From: Bdellovibrionales bacterium
GTDB lineage: Bacteria; Bdellovibrionota; Bdellovibrionia; Bdellovibrionales; JAMPXM01
Assembly (NCBI GenBank): GCA_016713885.1
Contig: JADJOF010000001.1
Span: 868,001 to 932,000, forward strand
Direction: 5' to 3'
Length of the DNA: 64,000 bases
Below the pieces are notes generated by a model. The model was not told the DNA's origin, ran no database searches, and saw nothing but the letters and a program-made list of their open reading frames with translations. Of the stretch, positions 55,583 through 64,000 are shown in pieces (position 1 is the stretch's first letter; every line of letters starts with the position of its first letter). A program made the translations under genes and the position numbers.

Positions 55583-57397
55583 ATGAGGGCTGGGAGAGCA
55601 AAATTCTGGTGTAAAGCACTGCCGCTTCTCCTGAGCGTCGGCGGTGGGTTCCTTTTGTCTGGGTGCACCAAGGTCGATAACCGCAGCTCGGTCTTGGTGA
55701 TCGTCATCGATCGGCTCGGCGTTGATTCTGTGACCTGTTCGAGCGAGGCGCCAGGCTTTCTTAAGCTCTGTGATGAGAGTCTTCGTTTCACACACGGCTA
55801 TACGACGTCGACCTTGTCAGCACCGGCGATGGGGTCGATCCTGACAGGACAGTACCCCTATGAGACCGGTCTTCACCACAACGGTGGCGGTGAACTTGGC
55901 GTCATGTCGTCAAGCGTAGAATCCGTCGCCGAGTTGGCGCTACACGCGGGGTTCCGAACCGCTTTTTTTGCCGGTTCGGCGCCGCTTCTGCGTCGAACCG
56001 GGCTGCATCAGGGGTTCGAAATCTTTGATGACTCGATCACGACTGATAGTGTGCGGCTCCATCGGCCGGCACATGAGGTTGTCGATCTCTTTTTGCAGTG
56101 GCAGGCGCAGGTTCAAAAAACGAATGCATCTACTCCATTTTTTGCGGTTCTTCATTTTGGAGATCTTCAGTTTCCGTGGGCTCCGACTCTGGATGAGTCG
56201 GGTCGACCTAGAGAAAATACAGTGAAGGCACAGATCGACGAAATCGATTCGAGTTTGATGAAACTTTGGTCGGCCCTTGAGCAGCGAAAACAATGGGATC
56301 GCACGACGATTACACTCGCTGGTCTACAAGGAGACTCGTTCGATAGACGAGAGGATGAAATTCCAGCGCTGGATCTTCATTCGCAGATGAGTCACGTTGC
56401 GTTGATGGTCAAAGAAGGCCGCAAGGCACAGTATCAGTGGACACCAAAATCTTGGACGTTTGATGCCAACGTTAGCCTTGCGGACCTCGGCGCTACGCTC
56501 GTGTATTGGGTGACGGGCCGCGATCGCTCGAGTGAGAGCGTTAGAAGCTTCCATGCTCTATTGAAGGGGCCTGGTGAAGAGTCTGAACTTTGGCGAAAGG
56601 ACGAGCGATTTTTGCCGACGGAGTCGGCGTGGGCCAAGTGGGTTCTTGCTGATACCTATCCAATTCGCTCGTCGCTGCGTAAAGGACCTTATCTCTTTAT
56701 CAATGACGAGCGGCCGATGATCTACAACACACTGACCGATGCCTATGAGATGGCGCCGTTGCCATCGCGGAGCGAAAAGACACAGGCGTTGCAGCGTGAG
56801 TTTCAGGCTCACGCAAACGAGCTCGGGTTTCGGCCCTTTCCGAATGTGCCGGCTTATGAGGTACGCAAAGAGCTTTGGGCGAGGGAGCTCTTTTCAAAAC
56901 GTCTGGGCGCTAGAGTGGTGACCCAAACATCCTTGAAAGAGAGATTGTTGGACGATGAGCGGGCGGGAACAGATCCGCATTTGAGTTTCTGGCTTTTTCT
57001 TGAATCGTGGTCCGCGGGTGGTGCCGTGGCTCCTCGAACTCCATGTGTTGACGTTCTATTTTCAGCGATAGAAGTGGAATCATCGATTGCACTCGATTCA
57101 TCAATAGCAAAGCGATGCGCGTTTCGAGGGGCCCGCGAAATTGCGAAATGGTTTCGACTGCGGCACAGTTCGGATGCCGAGAAAGATCGGGTTTTTGAAT
57201 CGATCGTTCGAGTTGATCGTCAACGACTGTCTGCGGTTCGAGTTGCCGAGACCAATCTTGCGTTAGGTCGAATTTGGGAGTCGGGACCGACAAGATTGAC
57301 ACAGCTAGAGGGAGTCGAAACGCTTCTCGCTCAACCTGAAGCACAGCGCCTGCAGCAGCAGATTATGCGACGCTCTCGGAGCTCAACAGAGCCTTGA
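55583..57397 (+). CDS. sulfatase-fold lipoprotein with altered active site
   Basis: A 604-residue lipoprotein (lipobox LLSGC). The first ~340 residues follow the alkaline-phosphatase/sulfatase fold: VLVIVIDRLGVDSV, TTSTLSAPAMGSILTGQYPY, AGFRTAFFAGSAPLL. However, the C-x-P-S-R sulfatase motif reads S-A-P-A-M and the usual second metal motif (D-H-G) is replaced by GDSFDRRED, so normal sulfatase chemistry is doubtful. The C-terminal ~200 residues are helical and unassigned. Its 3' end overlaps the radical SAM gene on the other strand by 35 bases. Confidence 0.78.
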   Translation: MRAGRAKFWCKALPLLLSVGGGFLLSGCTKVDNRSSVLVIVIDRLGVDSVTCSSEAPGFLKLCDESLRFTHGYTTSTLSAPAMGSILTGQYPYETGLHHNGGGELGVMSSSVESVAELALHAGFRTAFFAGSAPLLRRTGLHQGFEIFDDSITTDSVRLHRPAHEVVDLFLQWQAQVQKTNASTPFFAVLHFGDLQFPWAPTLDESGRPRENTVKAQIDEIDSSLMKLWSALEQRKQWDRTTITLAGLQGDSFDRREDEIPALDLHSQMSHVALMVKEGRKAQYQWTPKSWTFDANVSLADLGATLVYWVTGRDRSSESVRSFHALLKGPGEESELWRKDERFLPTESAWAKWVLADTYPIRSSLRKGPYLFINDERPMIYNTLTDAYEMAPLPSRSEKTQALQREFQAHANELGFRPFPNVPAYEVRKELWARELFSKRLGARVVTQTSLKERLLDDERAGTDPHLSFWLFLESWSAGGAVAPRTPCVDVLFSAIEVESSIALDSSIAKRCAFRGAREIAKWFRLRHSSDAEKDRVFESIVRVDRQRLSAVRVAETNLALGRIWESGPTRLTQLEGVETLLAQPEAQRLQQQIMRRSRSSTEP

Positions 57398-58116
57398 ATT
57401 TGGCTCTGCGCTCTAAAAGATGGGCGACTCGAAGAACCTCGTCACGATCAGTCGTCTGTCCCTCAATGTCCACTGAGTGAAGGTAAACATTTTTAGGCGC
57501 GATAAGTCCGACGACTTCGAGCCAGTCATCCAGGTGTTTTGAGTTCAAGGCATCGGGAATGGAAGAGACTGCCGCTTGAACGATGCAATCTTTAAGCTGT
57601 TTTGCGCCGCGAATGACTTTCTAAAGTTTTGTTCGAGACAGAGGCTTATTGAACGAGCGGAATGAGTCCTCGGTGGCGACGTCGAGCTTAACGATCCGTT
57701 CGTCGGCGAGGTTCAAGGCCCTCACTATTTCGCGGTCATCGAGGCTATCGCCGTTGGTCATGACTAAGATCTTCAGTGTCGGCATGAGTTCGTTTCGTGT
57801 GGCGACGAGACCTTTCATAATGTTCTCGAAATCGGGATGTAGGGTGGGCTCGCCGTTGCCTGAAATCAAAAGACCAAAGAGCATGATCTGTTGTTTCGGC
57901 GAGTTGCCGTCGGCTTGAGAGTTCGTGAGCCACGCTCGTCACAATATGGTCAGTACCCGGAAAATCGACACTCTCCTTAATTTTCCCAAGGCGCTTGGCT
58001 GTTGGTCCTAAATTGCAATAGACGCAATCGAACGAGCAGACCTTCTGTTCGCCAAGGATATTGACCTCGAGAACGTTTCCGAGGCCTAAGATAGAACCGG
58101 GAGTCAGCAGTTTCAC
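57363..58116 (-). CDS. radical SAM protein (frameshift and in-frame stop)
   Basis: About 250 residues when restored. The cluster motif is CSFDCVYC (C-x3-C-x2-C) followed by GNGEPTLHPDF, MTNGDSLDD and VKLDVATEDSF, typical SAM-binding and barrel strands. A frame change near 57917 (one extra A gives, when removed, ELSADGNSPKQQ) and a TAG at 57621-57623 (SRTKL*KVIRGAKQL) interrupt it. GTG start at 58116 overlaps the previous stop. It closes the FHA operon. Substrate unknown; no SPASM or second cluster is visible. Confidence 0.72.
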
Positions 58117-58846
58117 GCGGCCTCATCGATGGGTGATTGATCAGACCGTTCGGCTGAGATTTCGAGACTCCCCAACCAAAAAGCACGTTGGGGCGCCGAT
58201 GTTGCGACGTCGCGAATCATTTTATCCAACTGCAAATCATCTGGCGTCCAGGTGTATACGACTGACGGCGGCTGCGAGTGTGCGAGTAGAATGAGGCGGT
58301 CTTTTGCTCGTGTCCGAAAGCTATTGACCGAGACGTTCACATTGCTGTCGAGTCCCAACAGCTGTCCAGGGAGCGGAGTCAATGGACGCCCGTTTTTTTG
58401 CTCCGAGCAATCGAGAGAGAGATCAGTTTTTGATTCAAGGGAAAGCAAAGTTTGGTTTTTCCGAGCAAGGAGGACGTTGGGACCGCCAACTTGCACCCAG
58501 CAAAGCTCATTGCCCGATAGGGTGAGCGCAAGGAGTTCGACACCGACGTGGTACTCTTCGCGGTTGTCTTCTCGATAAAGCATGTCATTTGCGAGAAGGG
58601 CGGCAATGCGCAGATTGTTTGCTGAGTCGGATAAGCATGAAAGTTTTGGAAGCGGTGATGTTGCCTCCTTGTCCTGAGCGGCGAATGCTAAAACTCCAAG
58701 ACACGGTCGATCACCTTTCGAGCTCCCGACCTGGGGCCCCAGGGAATAGCGATGATGAGCGTTTTCAGCGACGCTTCGAAGTGAACTTCGGGCGTCGGGC
58801 GCGGTTGCTTACCAGAATAAGGTCGGTGCTGAAAGTCGAACTTCAT
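58113..58846 (-). CDS. degenerate PP2C-like protein (frameshifted)
   Basis: About 244 residues when restored by one base at the A-run 58690-58693, which gives RVLEFLAFAAQDKEA. The order of elements follows a PP2C phosphatase: ASLKTLIIAIPWGPRSGARK where V-A-D-G-M-G-G should be, then GVELLALTLSGNELCWVQVG followed by GPN where G-D-S-R is expected, then the RDVATSAPQRAFWLGS end. All metal Asp residues are missing, so it is probably a pseudo-phosphatase. The ATG overlaps the FHA gene's stop (ATGA). The family link is inferred from pattern only. Confidence 0.6.
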
Positions 58847-60848
58847 GTTCCTTGGTCCGAATAGTTGCGAAGTTTCATTTTTGATTTCAGATAGTACTCA
58901 CCATCGACCGTATCGCGATCCATGATCTGTCGCCATTTGCTTTGCGCCTCTTTGACCTGTCCGACGCCCTCGTAGAGAATGGCATCTTCGTAAAGTGTGC
59001 GCAGTTGTGAGTTGAGCTCTTTCCTTACACGGGCAATAAATTCCGCTGCCTTCTCGCTCTTGGGATCAAACTCTTTTGCTCGCTTGGCGCCGTCAATAGC
59101 CTCTTTGTAGTTACGACTCTGATAGGCAGCATTGGCCGAGGCCAATGCCTCATCCACTTTCGTTGCAAGCATAGACTTAATTTTCACGACGTTTTGTTGA
59201 GAACGTGTCTTGAGTCCATCGGGATCTGGCATTTGCGAAGCGATATGCTTGTTGAACGCGTCGATGGCTGGATACCACTGACCCTGCCTTTGTAGGGCGA
59301 GGGCTTTCTCGTGGAGCTCTCGGCCGCGATCAACTTTGTCTTGATAGTCGCGATGGGCCGAGAGTTTCGACGTGCGTTCGCCGACCCGTTTCTCGACCCG
59401 ACCGATCAGGTCGATAACCAAGGGATTGGTCGGATCGAGTCCGATGGTGGGCGACAGACACTGGCGAATTTCATCCACACTGAATGTTCGATTGGCGATG
59501 GGATTACACTGTTGGATGTTGCGGTCGATGATACGCTTCTGCTCTTCGACACGCTTTTGTTCAGCCTCAATAAACGCCAGCTTCTCAGCATTGGCGCGCT
59601 GAGCGAGGCAGTCTTCCTCCATCGTCTTTGATCCTTCGTAACCTTCGGGCAGGATCTCGTGGAGTTTTTTGAGTTGTTCGTAAGCATTCTCAAACTTGCC
59701 CTGCATGTAGAGATTCCGGGCTGTGACGTAGATCTCTTTAATCGTTTGTTTTTGCTGGGCCGAAAGCCGATCGATGCCGTTTCCTGATCATTGGCTTTTC
59801 CGCCCTTGCTGTCAGAGTCCGTGCCAAAAGCGGCATAGAGCCCGATAATCACAATCGCAAGAATGGCGGCAAGACGGATCGTCTTTGCCTTTGAGTTTTT
59901 CTTGTCGTTGTCGGCAGCCCATTCGGCGCCATAGTTATCGATGCGAACGGCGCCACCGGGCCCCTGAAGGACGGGATAGTTGATCATTTCATACTGAGCA
60001 ACCGGAGCGAGCGGTGCCGCAAGTACGTTTGGTGAAATAGCGACTAAGCGTTTTTCAAAGTTCGGGTCGCGAACCTCGAAGTGGACCTTTAGAGCATTGA
60101 CTGAAAGAACATCGCCGCTTTGCAGGAGGTGAGGCTCTTCGGGAACTAAAGGGGTGCCATTGAGCACGGTGCCATTGGCGCTTCCGAGGTCGGTGACAAA
60201 ATACCCTTCAGGAGTTGAGGTGATCTCAAACTGACGTCGGCTGGCTTTGCGGTCTGGCAAGAAGATGTCACAAGTGTCTTCGCGTCCTGCGAGCCACTTT
60301 TTTCCATCGAGGTCGATACGCTGCTCACTTCCACTGCTTTTGACGATTCGAATCGATGGACGGCCAGGAAGCGAGACGCCGACATTGGTGGCGTCGTCGT
60401 TTCCTTCGAACGAATGCTGTTGATGCTGTGGTGGTACCGGTACGAGTGAGAGTGTGCCGCCCGGAGTGGCAGGAGGGGGCGGGGCATCTTCGGAAAAGTT
60501 CTCGGCGCCTACGGCGGCAGAGCGGCTTGTCGGAACCGCTGCGGATACGGCAGAAGCCTCTTCGACGATACGGAAGTCGTAGGTCGCGACGTTGAAGACA
60601 CTTGTTGGCGTCAGTTCAACTTCGGATATCGCCTCGCCGGCGACAATGATTTCGCCGAACTTTGATAGAACGGAAGCCTTCCAGATGCCATCGTGTCCAG
60701 CGACCTTAAAGTGTTGTCGAGAAATGCCGGGTTGCTCTTGCAGCTGGATAGCGCAACCTTCGGCGCGTCCGACGATGTACTCCTCGCCGGAACGCAACTG
60801 GATTGACGCGATCTCTTTACCATGGAGAAAAGCTTTGAGGGTTGCCAT
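58843..60848 (-). CDS. double-FHA, TM, coiled-coil/TPR protein (frameshifted)
   Basis: About 668 residues when restored by one base near 59776. FHA domain 1 at ~10-90 (EYIVGRAEGCAIQL, ISRQHFKV) and FHA domain 2 at ~170-260 (WLAGREDTCDIFL, ASRRQFEI, GSANGTVLNG); one membrane helix (TIRLAAILAIVIIGLYAAFG); then periplasmic helical repeats (GKFENAYEQLKKLHEILPEG, NAAYQSRNYKEAIDGAKRA). In the second FHA the His of the S-x-x-H motif is Gln. Same architecture as the next gene upstream. It should read phosphothreonine in the cytoplasm and transmit it across the membrane. Confidence 0.83.
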
Positions 60849-61822
60849 TAAAACCGCCCCTCTTGAAGCACGTCACATTCCTTCTTCATTGCCTCGGCCT
60901 GTTTATACTTTAGGTCCTCTTTATTGTTCATGAGCAACAGCGCTTTTTCGAGCGCCGATGAGCAGCGTGTATACATGTTCTTCTCGAGATAGCGACGTCC
61001 TTCGAGCGTGAGCTGGGTCACCGACTCGTCTCGCTGCTTCTCTGCAAGTCTGTAGTAGCGAAGTGCGAGTTGATGTTCGGGGTCAATCGCTCGGGCCGTC
61101 TCAAAAGATCTCATTGCTCGAGAGTAGCTACCCTTCTGATAGTCGCGGAAGCCTTCAAGGTAGTGTCGCTGTGCCTCTTCGTAGCGAGTCTTCTCTTCTT
61201 CGGTTCTAAATGTTCTTTTCTTTGCTGCCGTCGCGGTACGGGCATCGCTTTCAGAAATTTCTTTCTCGATTTCAGAAGTCGTCTTCAGCCTCTTGTCGAG
61301 CTTCTTCGAGGCGCCGTCGGACATCCCAATATAAATCATACCGCCGATGATTCCGCTCATAATGAGGTAGAACATTCCCTTGCTATTCTTCTGTGGCGGA
61401 GCGGTCTTTGTGCGCGACGGAGCGGAGCTGGCGGCGCCGCCCATCACCGAAAGTGACGGCACACCTGCGACAGCCTGTGGCGCAAGGAGCTGCATAGCTT
61501 CGACGACGAAGGCGAGTTCTGACTCGCCGATTCGAATCATGTCGCCACCTTTGAGTGGCTGTTGTTCAGCGTGTCGGCCGTTGACGGTCAATTTGGCTTT
61601 TCCGCTGATGTCGTGAATAGTGATCTCTTCGGGAGTAAATTCGATTACGGCGGCATTTCGACTCACTCGAGGATCGTTGAGAACGACGTTGTTCGATGTT
61701 GGATCACGGCCGATTGTGACTCGCGGAGGCAAAAGCTGATAAGTCGCGCCGGCATCGGGGCCACCGCGAACAGCGATTGTAAATTTAAATCCCGTACGAG
61801 GGATCGCCGGAGCCAAAGTCAC
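60848..61822 (-). CDS. FHA, TM, TPR protein
   Basis: A 324-residue protein. FHA domain at ~10-100 (VTIGRDPTSNNVVL, GKAKLTVNGRHA) where the S-x-x-H His is missing (SRNAAVIEF). A membrane helix follows near 155-170 (GMFYLIMSGIIGGMIYIGM) and then TPR-like helices (YSRAMRSFETARAIDPEHQL, YTRCSSALEKALLL). GTG start at 61822 after GGAGGG; the end overlaps the next start by one base (TAATG). Central member of the three-FHA run. Confidence 0.87.
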   Translation of the reverse strand: MTLAPAIPRTGFKFTIAVRGGPDAGATYQLLPPRVTIGRDPTSNNVVLNDPRVSRNAAVIEFTPEEITIHDISGKAKLTVNGRHAEQQPLKGGDMIRIGESELAFVVEAMQLLAPQAVAGVPSLSVMGGAASSAPSRTKTAPPQKNSKGMFYLIMSGIIGGMIYIGMSDGASKKLDKRLKTTSEIEKEISESDARTATAAKKRTFRTEEEKTRYEEAQRHYLEGFRDYQKGSYSRAMRSFETARAIDPEHQLALRYYRLAEKQRDESVTQLTLEGRRYLEKNMYTRCSSALEKALLLMNNKEDLKYKQAEAMKKECDVLQEGRF

Positions 61823-61828
61823 TACCGT

Positions 61829-63508
61829 TTACCCTCCACTTCTTTGTAGCACGACCAAATACCAACCGGCCTCGCCAGAGTGATTGAGTACGGCTTGACC
61901 ATTGATTTCGTATTTCTCACCCGAGAATGGGATTTCGCTAAAAGCAATCGACCCCATTTGCTCGCGCATTCGCGGAAGGAGTTCGCGCAGGTTTGCTTGG
62001 AGGGCCGGATCTGGAACTTCATTGATCGTTCGACCGACGAGCGCGCCCGCCGAACCGATCAGATGATCGAAAGCGCTATTGGTGGCGATGACGCGATCAT
62101 CGATCGCATTGATGCTAAGTGCGGGCGTGTTCAACATGCGAACGACATTGGAGGCTTCGATGTCGCGGTTGATGACGCCACCACTGATACCGCCAAAAGC
62201 CTGGCCGCTGCCGTTGGCTGCGCGATTCAGTGCCGAGTTCACATTCGAAATCAGCTTTTCAAGTAGTGGATATTGATAGGGAGTCGCCAAATCATCGCGC
62301 CCTTCGCGAAGGGCATCATTGAGCTGTGTGCTGAGCAGTTCGACCGGATGTTCGACGACGCGGCTGAGGAAGAAAAAGAGCACGCCACCGAGCAGAGCTG
62401 CGACAAGGAAGATCTGAAGAAAGAGTCCCATGGTCTGGGCGGGGCTCATCGCCATCGATCCCATATCATAAAGAACGACAGCGTAGGCGGCAGCCTCTTG
62501 TGAGCCGGTGTCGGGATTGTAACGCGAGATGGGGACCGCAACGCCGAGTGTTGAGTCTCCTGTGAATCCGTCAGTCTCTCGCTCTTCGCGTCGCGCCTGA
62601 TTTACAAACGGCATTTTAGCGAATTCGCCACGTTTGTTGGCGGGCGCGAGAATCGTTCCGTCTTTGTTGATGATAACGGCAGTTGAGACGCCCTCTTCAA
62701 GCTCGGCGAGTCGAACGGTGACCGCCACTTCGTTTTTCTCGAGAATGGCCTGGCGATTGATAGCGGCTAGGTTTCGCGCGATTGTCTTTGCTCGGCGGAC
62801 GCTTTCTTGCCGAATGCTCGACTTGGTCAAGGTCACCATCGGAATGGTTGCCACAAACGTCAATACAACAGCATAGATGGCAATCAGAAGGAGTAGGCCC
62901 TGGCGATAATTCATGCGTTGAATGAGACTGTAAATCCCAGGCATTGCGACGTGATCAAGGTAGAGTCTTAGGTTCTCTAGCAAATCGAAGAGAGCATTTC
63001 CGCTCGAGGCCACTCGCGGACGCATATCGTGTTCGACTTCAGCATGGACTTCTTGGGCGACCTGCGCACCTGGATCTGGATATGCTTGTGCGGCCATCGG
63101 CTGCTGCTGAGCCGGCATGGCGAGGGCGCCGTTGCCAGCCCAGGCCGGCATCGGCGCAAGACCATTCTGCATATTTTGAACATGACGAGGATCGACTCCA
63201 GCTGGAAGTTTCATAATATCAATAATGAGATCATGAAATGTGAGCTTGTCTCCGGCTTGTAACTTTTGATTTTGAACGCGAAGGCCATTCACGAAGGTGC
63301 CGTTTCGTGAATTCATGTCGGTGATGATGACTTTTCCATCGTCGGTAACGAGAACAGTCGCATGTTCTTTTGAAACCGCATTCGAAGCCAGTTTGATCTG
63401 ACAGTTTGGGCTGCGGCCGATGACATTGTATCCCACAGTGAGCGGCATGATTTGTCCGGCCTGTGGTCCGCTGAGGACTCGGATGGCCCAGGTTTCACGA
63501 CTCGACAT
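61829..63508 (-). CDS. FHA-domain membrane sensor with C-terminal PAS-like domain
   Basis: A 559-residue protein. FHA at ~20-100 with all key residues (YNVIGRSPNCQIKL, AVSKEHATVLV, NSRNGTFVNGLRV), a Met/Ala/Gln linker, helix 1 (GLLLLIAIYAVVLTFVATI), an extracytoplasmic sensor region (STAVIINKDGTILAPANKRG), helix 2 (FLQIFLVAALLGGVLFFFL) and a cytoplasmic end with a PAS-like domain (VVRMLNTPALSINAIDDRVI). No kinase or cyclase domain follows. It overlaps the DUF192 gene by 14 bases, so it belongs to the tadC-led operon. Confidence 0.86.
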   Translation of the reverse strand: MSSRETWAIRVLSGPQAGQIMPLTVGYNVIGRSPNCQIKLASNAVSKEHATVLVTDDGKVIITDMNSRNGTFVNGLRVQNQKLQAGDKLTFHDLIIDIMKLPAGVDPRHVQNMQNGLAPMPAWAGNGALAMPAQQQPMAAQAYPDPGAQVAQEVHAEVEHDMRPRVASSGNALFDLLENLRLYLDHVAMPGIYSLIQRMNYRQGLLLLIAIYAVVLTFVATIPMVTLTKSSIRQESVRRAKTIARNLAAINRQAILEKNEVAVTVRLAELEEGVSTAVIINKDGTILAPANKRGEFAKMPFVNQARREERETDGFTGDSTLGVAVPISRYNPDTGSQEAAAYAVVLYDMGSMAMSPAQTMGLFLQIFLVAALLGGVLFFFLSRVVEHPVELLSTQLNDALREGRDDLATPYQYPLLEKLISNVNSALNRAANGSGQAFGGISGGVINRDIEASNVVRMLNTPALSINAIDDRVIATNSAFDHLIGSAGALVGRTINEVPDPALQANLRELLPRMREQMGSIAFSEIPFSGEKYEINGQAVLNHSGEAGWYLVVLQRSGG

Positions 63509-63830
63509 AGAGTTGATCTCCTGGGTTGAGGGTTGAGGGAAGAGTGCCGGCCGCGACCTCGATGACGCTTGTCGCTTTGAGACGTGGCAGCGTCACTCGC
63601 CAGGGCGGCAAATTGCGGTAAACATGAACAACGTGCAATGAGCTATCAACAAAGATGGCGTCGATGGCGAATCGCATAAACCAAGTATGGATCGAGTTAC
63701 AGCGTTTGATCCAGAGTCCCTGGCTTTCTGGTAGTGAAGCACGGCCGAGTAGACCCTTACTTCGCTTTGCAAATGAACTTGCGACTTCGAGATCGCTTAC
63801 GAGCACCGTGCCATTGTGAAGGAGGCGCAT
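63495..63830 (-). CDS. DUF192 protein
   Basis: A 111-residue protein of the DUF192 family, function not established. Motifs: FAKRSKGLLGRASLPESQGL, CNSIHTWFMRFAIDAIFVDS and VIEVAAGTL. No signal peptide is seen, unlike many DUF192 proteins that are periplasmic. ATG 63830 or GTG 63833; GGAGGTGG lies just upstream inside tadC. DUF192 genes are often found next to tad loci, as here. Confidence 0.88.
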   Translation of the reverse strand: MRLLHNGTVLVSDLEVASSFAKRSKGLLGRASLPESQGLWIKRCNSIHTWFMRFAIDAIFVDSSLHVVHVYRNLPPWRVTLPRLKATSVIEVAAGTLPSTLNPGDQLYVES

Positions 63831-64000
63831 CACTGTCCACCTCCATAAATAAACTGCAGTGCAACAGGTGCGAAGACCATGATGAACACGGCAGGCAAGA
63901 TAAACACGACGAGTGGAATCAAAATCTTCTGTGAGGCCTTGGCGCCTTCTTTTTCTGCGCGAACAAAGCGTTCAAGGCGCATCTGTGCGGATTGATCCTT
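63830..64000 (-). CDS. tadC: TadC-like type II secretion F family protein, C-terminal end (partial)
   Basis: Only the last 56 residues are in the window. They read MRLERFVRAEKEGAKAS, then a membrane helix (LIPLVVFILPAVFIMVFAPV) and end FIYGGGQ, which is the C-terminal pattern of TadC, an inner-membrane platform protein of Tad (type IVb) pili. The rest of the tad genes should lie beyond base 64000. The stop overlaps the DUF192 start. Confidence 0.75.
   Translation of the reverse strand, partial: KDQSAQMRLERFVRAEKEGAKASQKILIPLVVFILPAVFIMVFAPVALQFIYGGGQ

Noticed and set aside
1..64000. Alternative genetic code with TGA or TAG as sense
   Set aside because: Many intact genes here end in TGA or TAG with the next gene starting at the overlap (ATGA couplings), so both are ordinary stops.

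Overview
The window looks like a chromosomal segment of a Bdellovibrionota or other deltaproteobacterial-type Gram-negative. The evidence is a Myxococcus/Bdellovibrio-style Glt/Agl gliding gene block, several FHA-domain proteins in the same run as a tadC gene, many lipoproteins, TonB/ExbBD-type genes and a CFI-box protein. No rRNA, tRNA, CRISPR array, integrase or transposase was found. Ordinary housekeeping genes dominate, mixed with lineage-specific envelope genes.

Layout. 0-3.3 kb: a HigBA-like toxin-antitoxin pair cut by the window edge, a GNAT-FosA fusion, a ferredoxin, trxB and a receiver-domain protein. 3.3-9.2 kb: a peptide ABC importer operon on the minus strand. 9.2-15.7 kb: lipoproteins, a lytic transglycosylase-like protein, a DUF4143 ATPase, a phosphoglycolate-phosphatase-like HAD and an alpha/beta hydrolase, with two copies of a palindromic repeat. 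15.9-20.5 kb: a stand-alone E2-like acyltransferase, an AraC regulator and an AceE-type pyruvate dehydrogenase E1. 20.6-26.4 kb: an HTTM membrane protein with a partner, a TonB-like protein, a PP2C phosphatase, an M23 peptidase, an FKBP isomerase and a small lipoprotein. 26.4-33.5 kb: rplM-rpsI, truA, a CFI-box/outer-membrane protein, asd, pssA and a CTP-dependent lipid kinase-like gene. 33.7-38.3 kb: secreted proteins, a HIT-nucleotidyltransferase fusion and a DsbA-like lipoprotein. 38.4-42.8 kb: lipA, an E2 gene, lpdA and lipB in one operon. 42.9-52.6 kb: the Glt/Agl-type cluster. It has an outer membrane barrel and two TPR proteins on the plus strand, facing a TolQ homologue, two TolR homologues, an FHA-TonB protein and a small periplasmic protein on the minus strand. 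52.7-57.4 kb: a VWA/calcium-repeat lipoprotein, a second ExbBD pair and a sulfatase-fold lipoprotein. 57.4-64 kb: a minus-strand operon running from tadC through a DUF192 protein, three FHA proteins, a degenerate PP2C-like protein and a radical SAM protein.

A dominant feature is damage to reading frames. I count about 18 single-base indels, most of them in short mononucleotide runs, and four in-frame stops. They hit otherwise well-conserved genes, including aceE and the peptide transporter. Both halves still read as good protein on each side, so uncorrected sequencing or assembly error is the simplest explanation. Genes affected are annotated below over their full span with the break point given.

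Functionally, the lipA/E2/lpdA/lipB operon and aceE would together supply a pyruvate dehydrogenase complex and its lipoylation. The 43-52 kb block supplies a proton-driven TolQR-type motor coupled through TonB-like and TPR proteins to the outer membrane. The last operon joins Tad pilus genes to phospho-threonine (FHA) signalling. The least familiar items are the two-domain fusions (GNAT-FosA, HIT-nucleotidyltransferase, CFI-box plus barrel-like domain), the FHA/pseudo-PP2C array behind tadC, and the covarying palindromic repeat.
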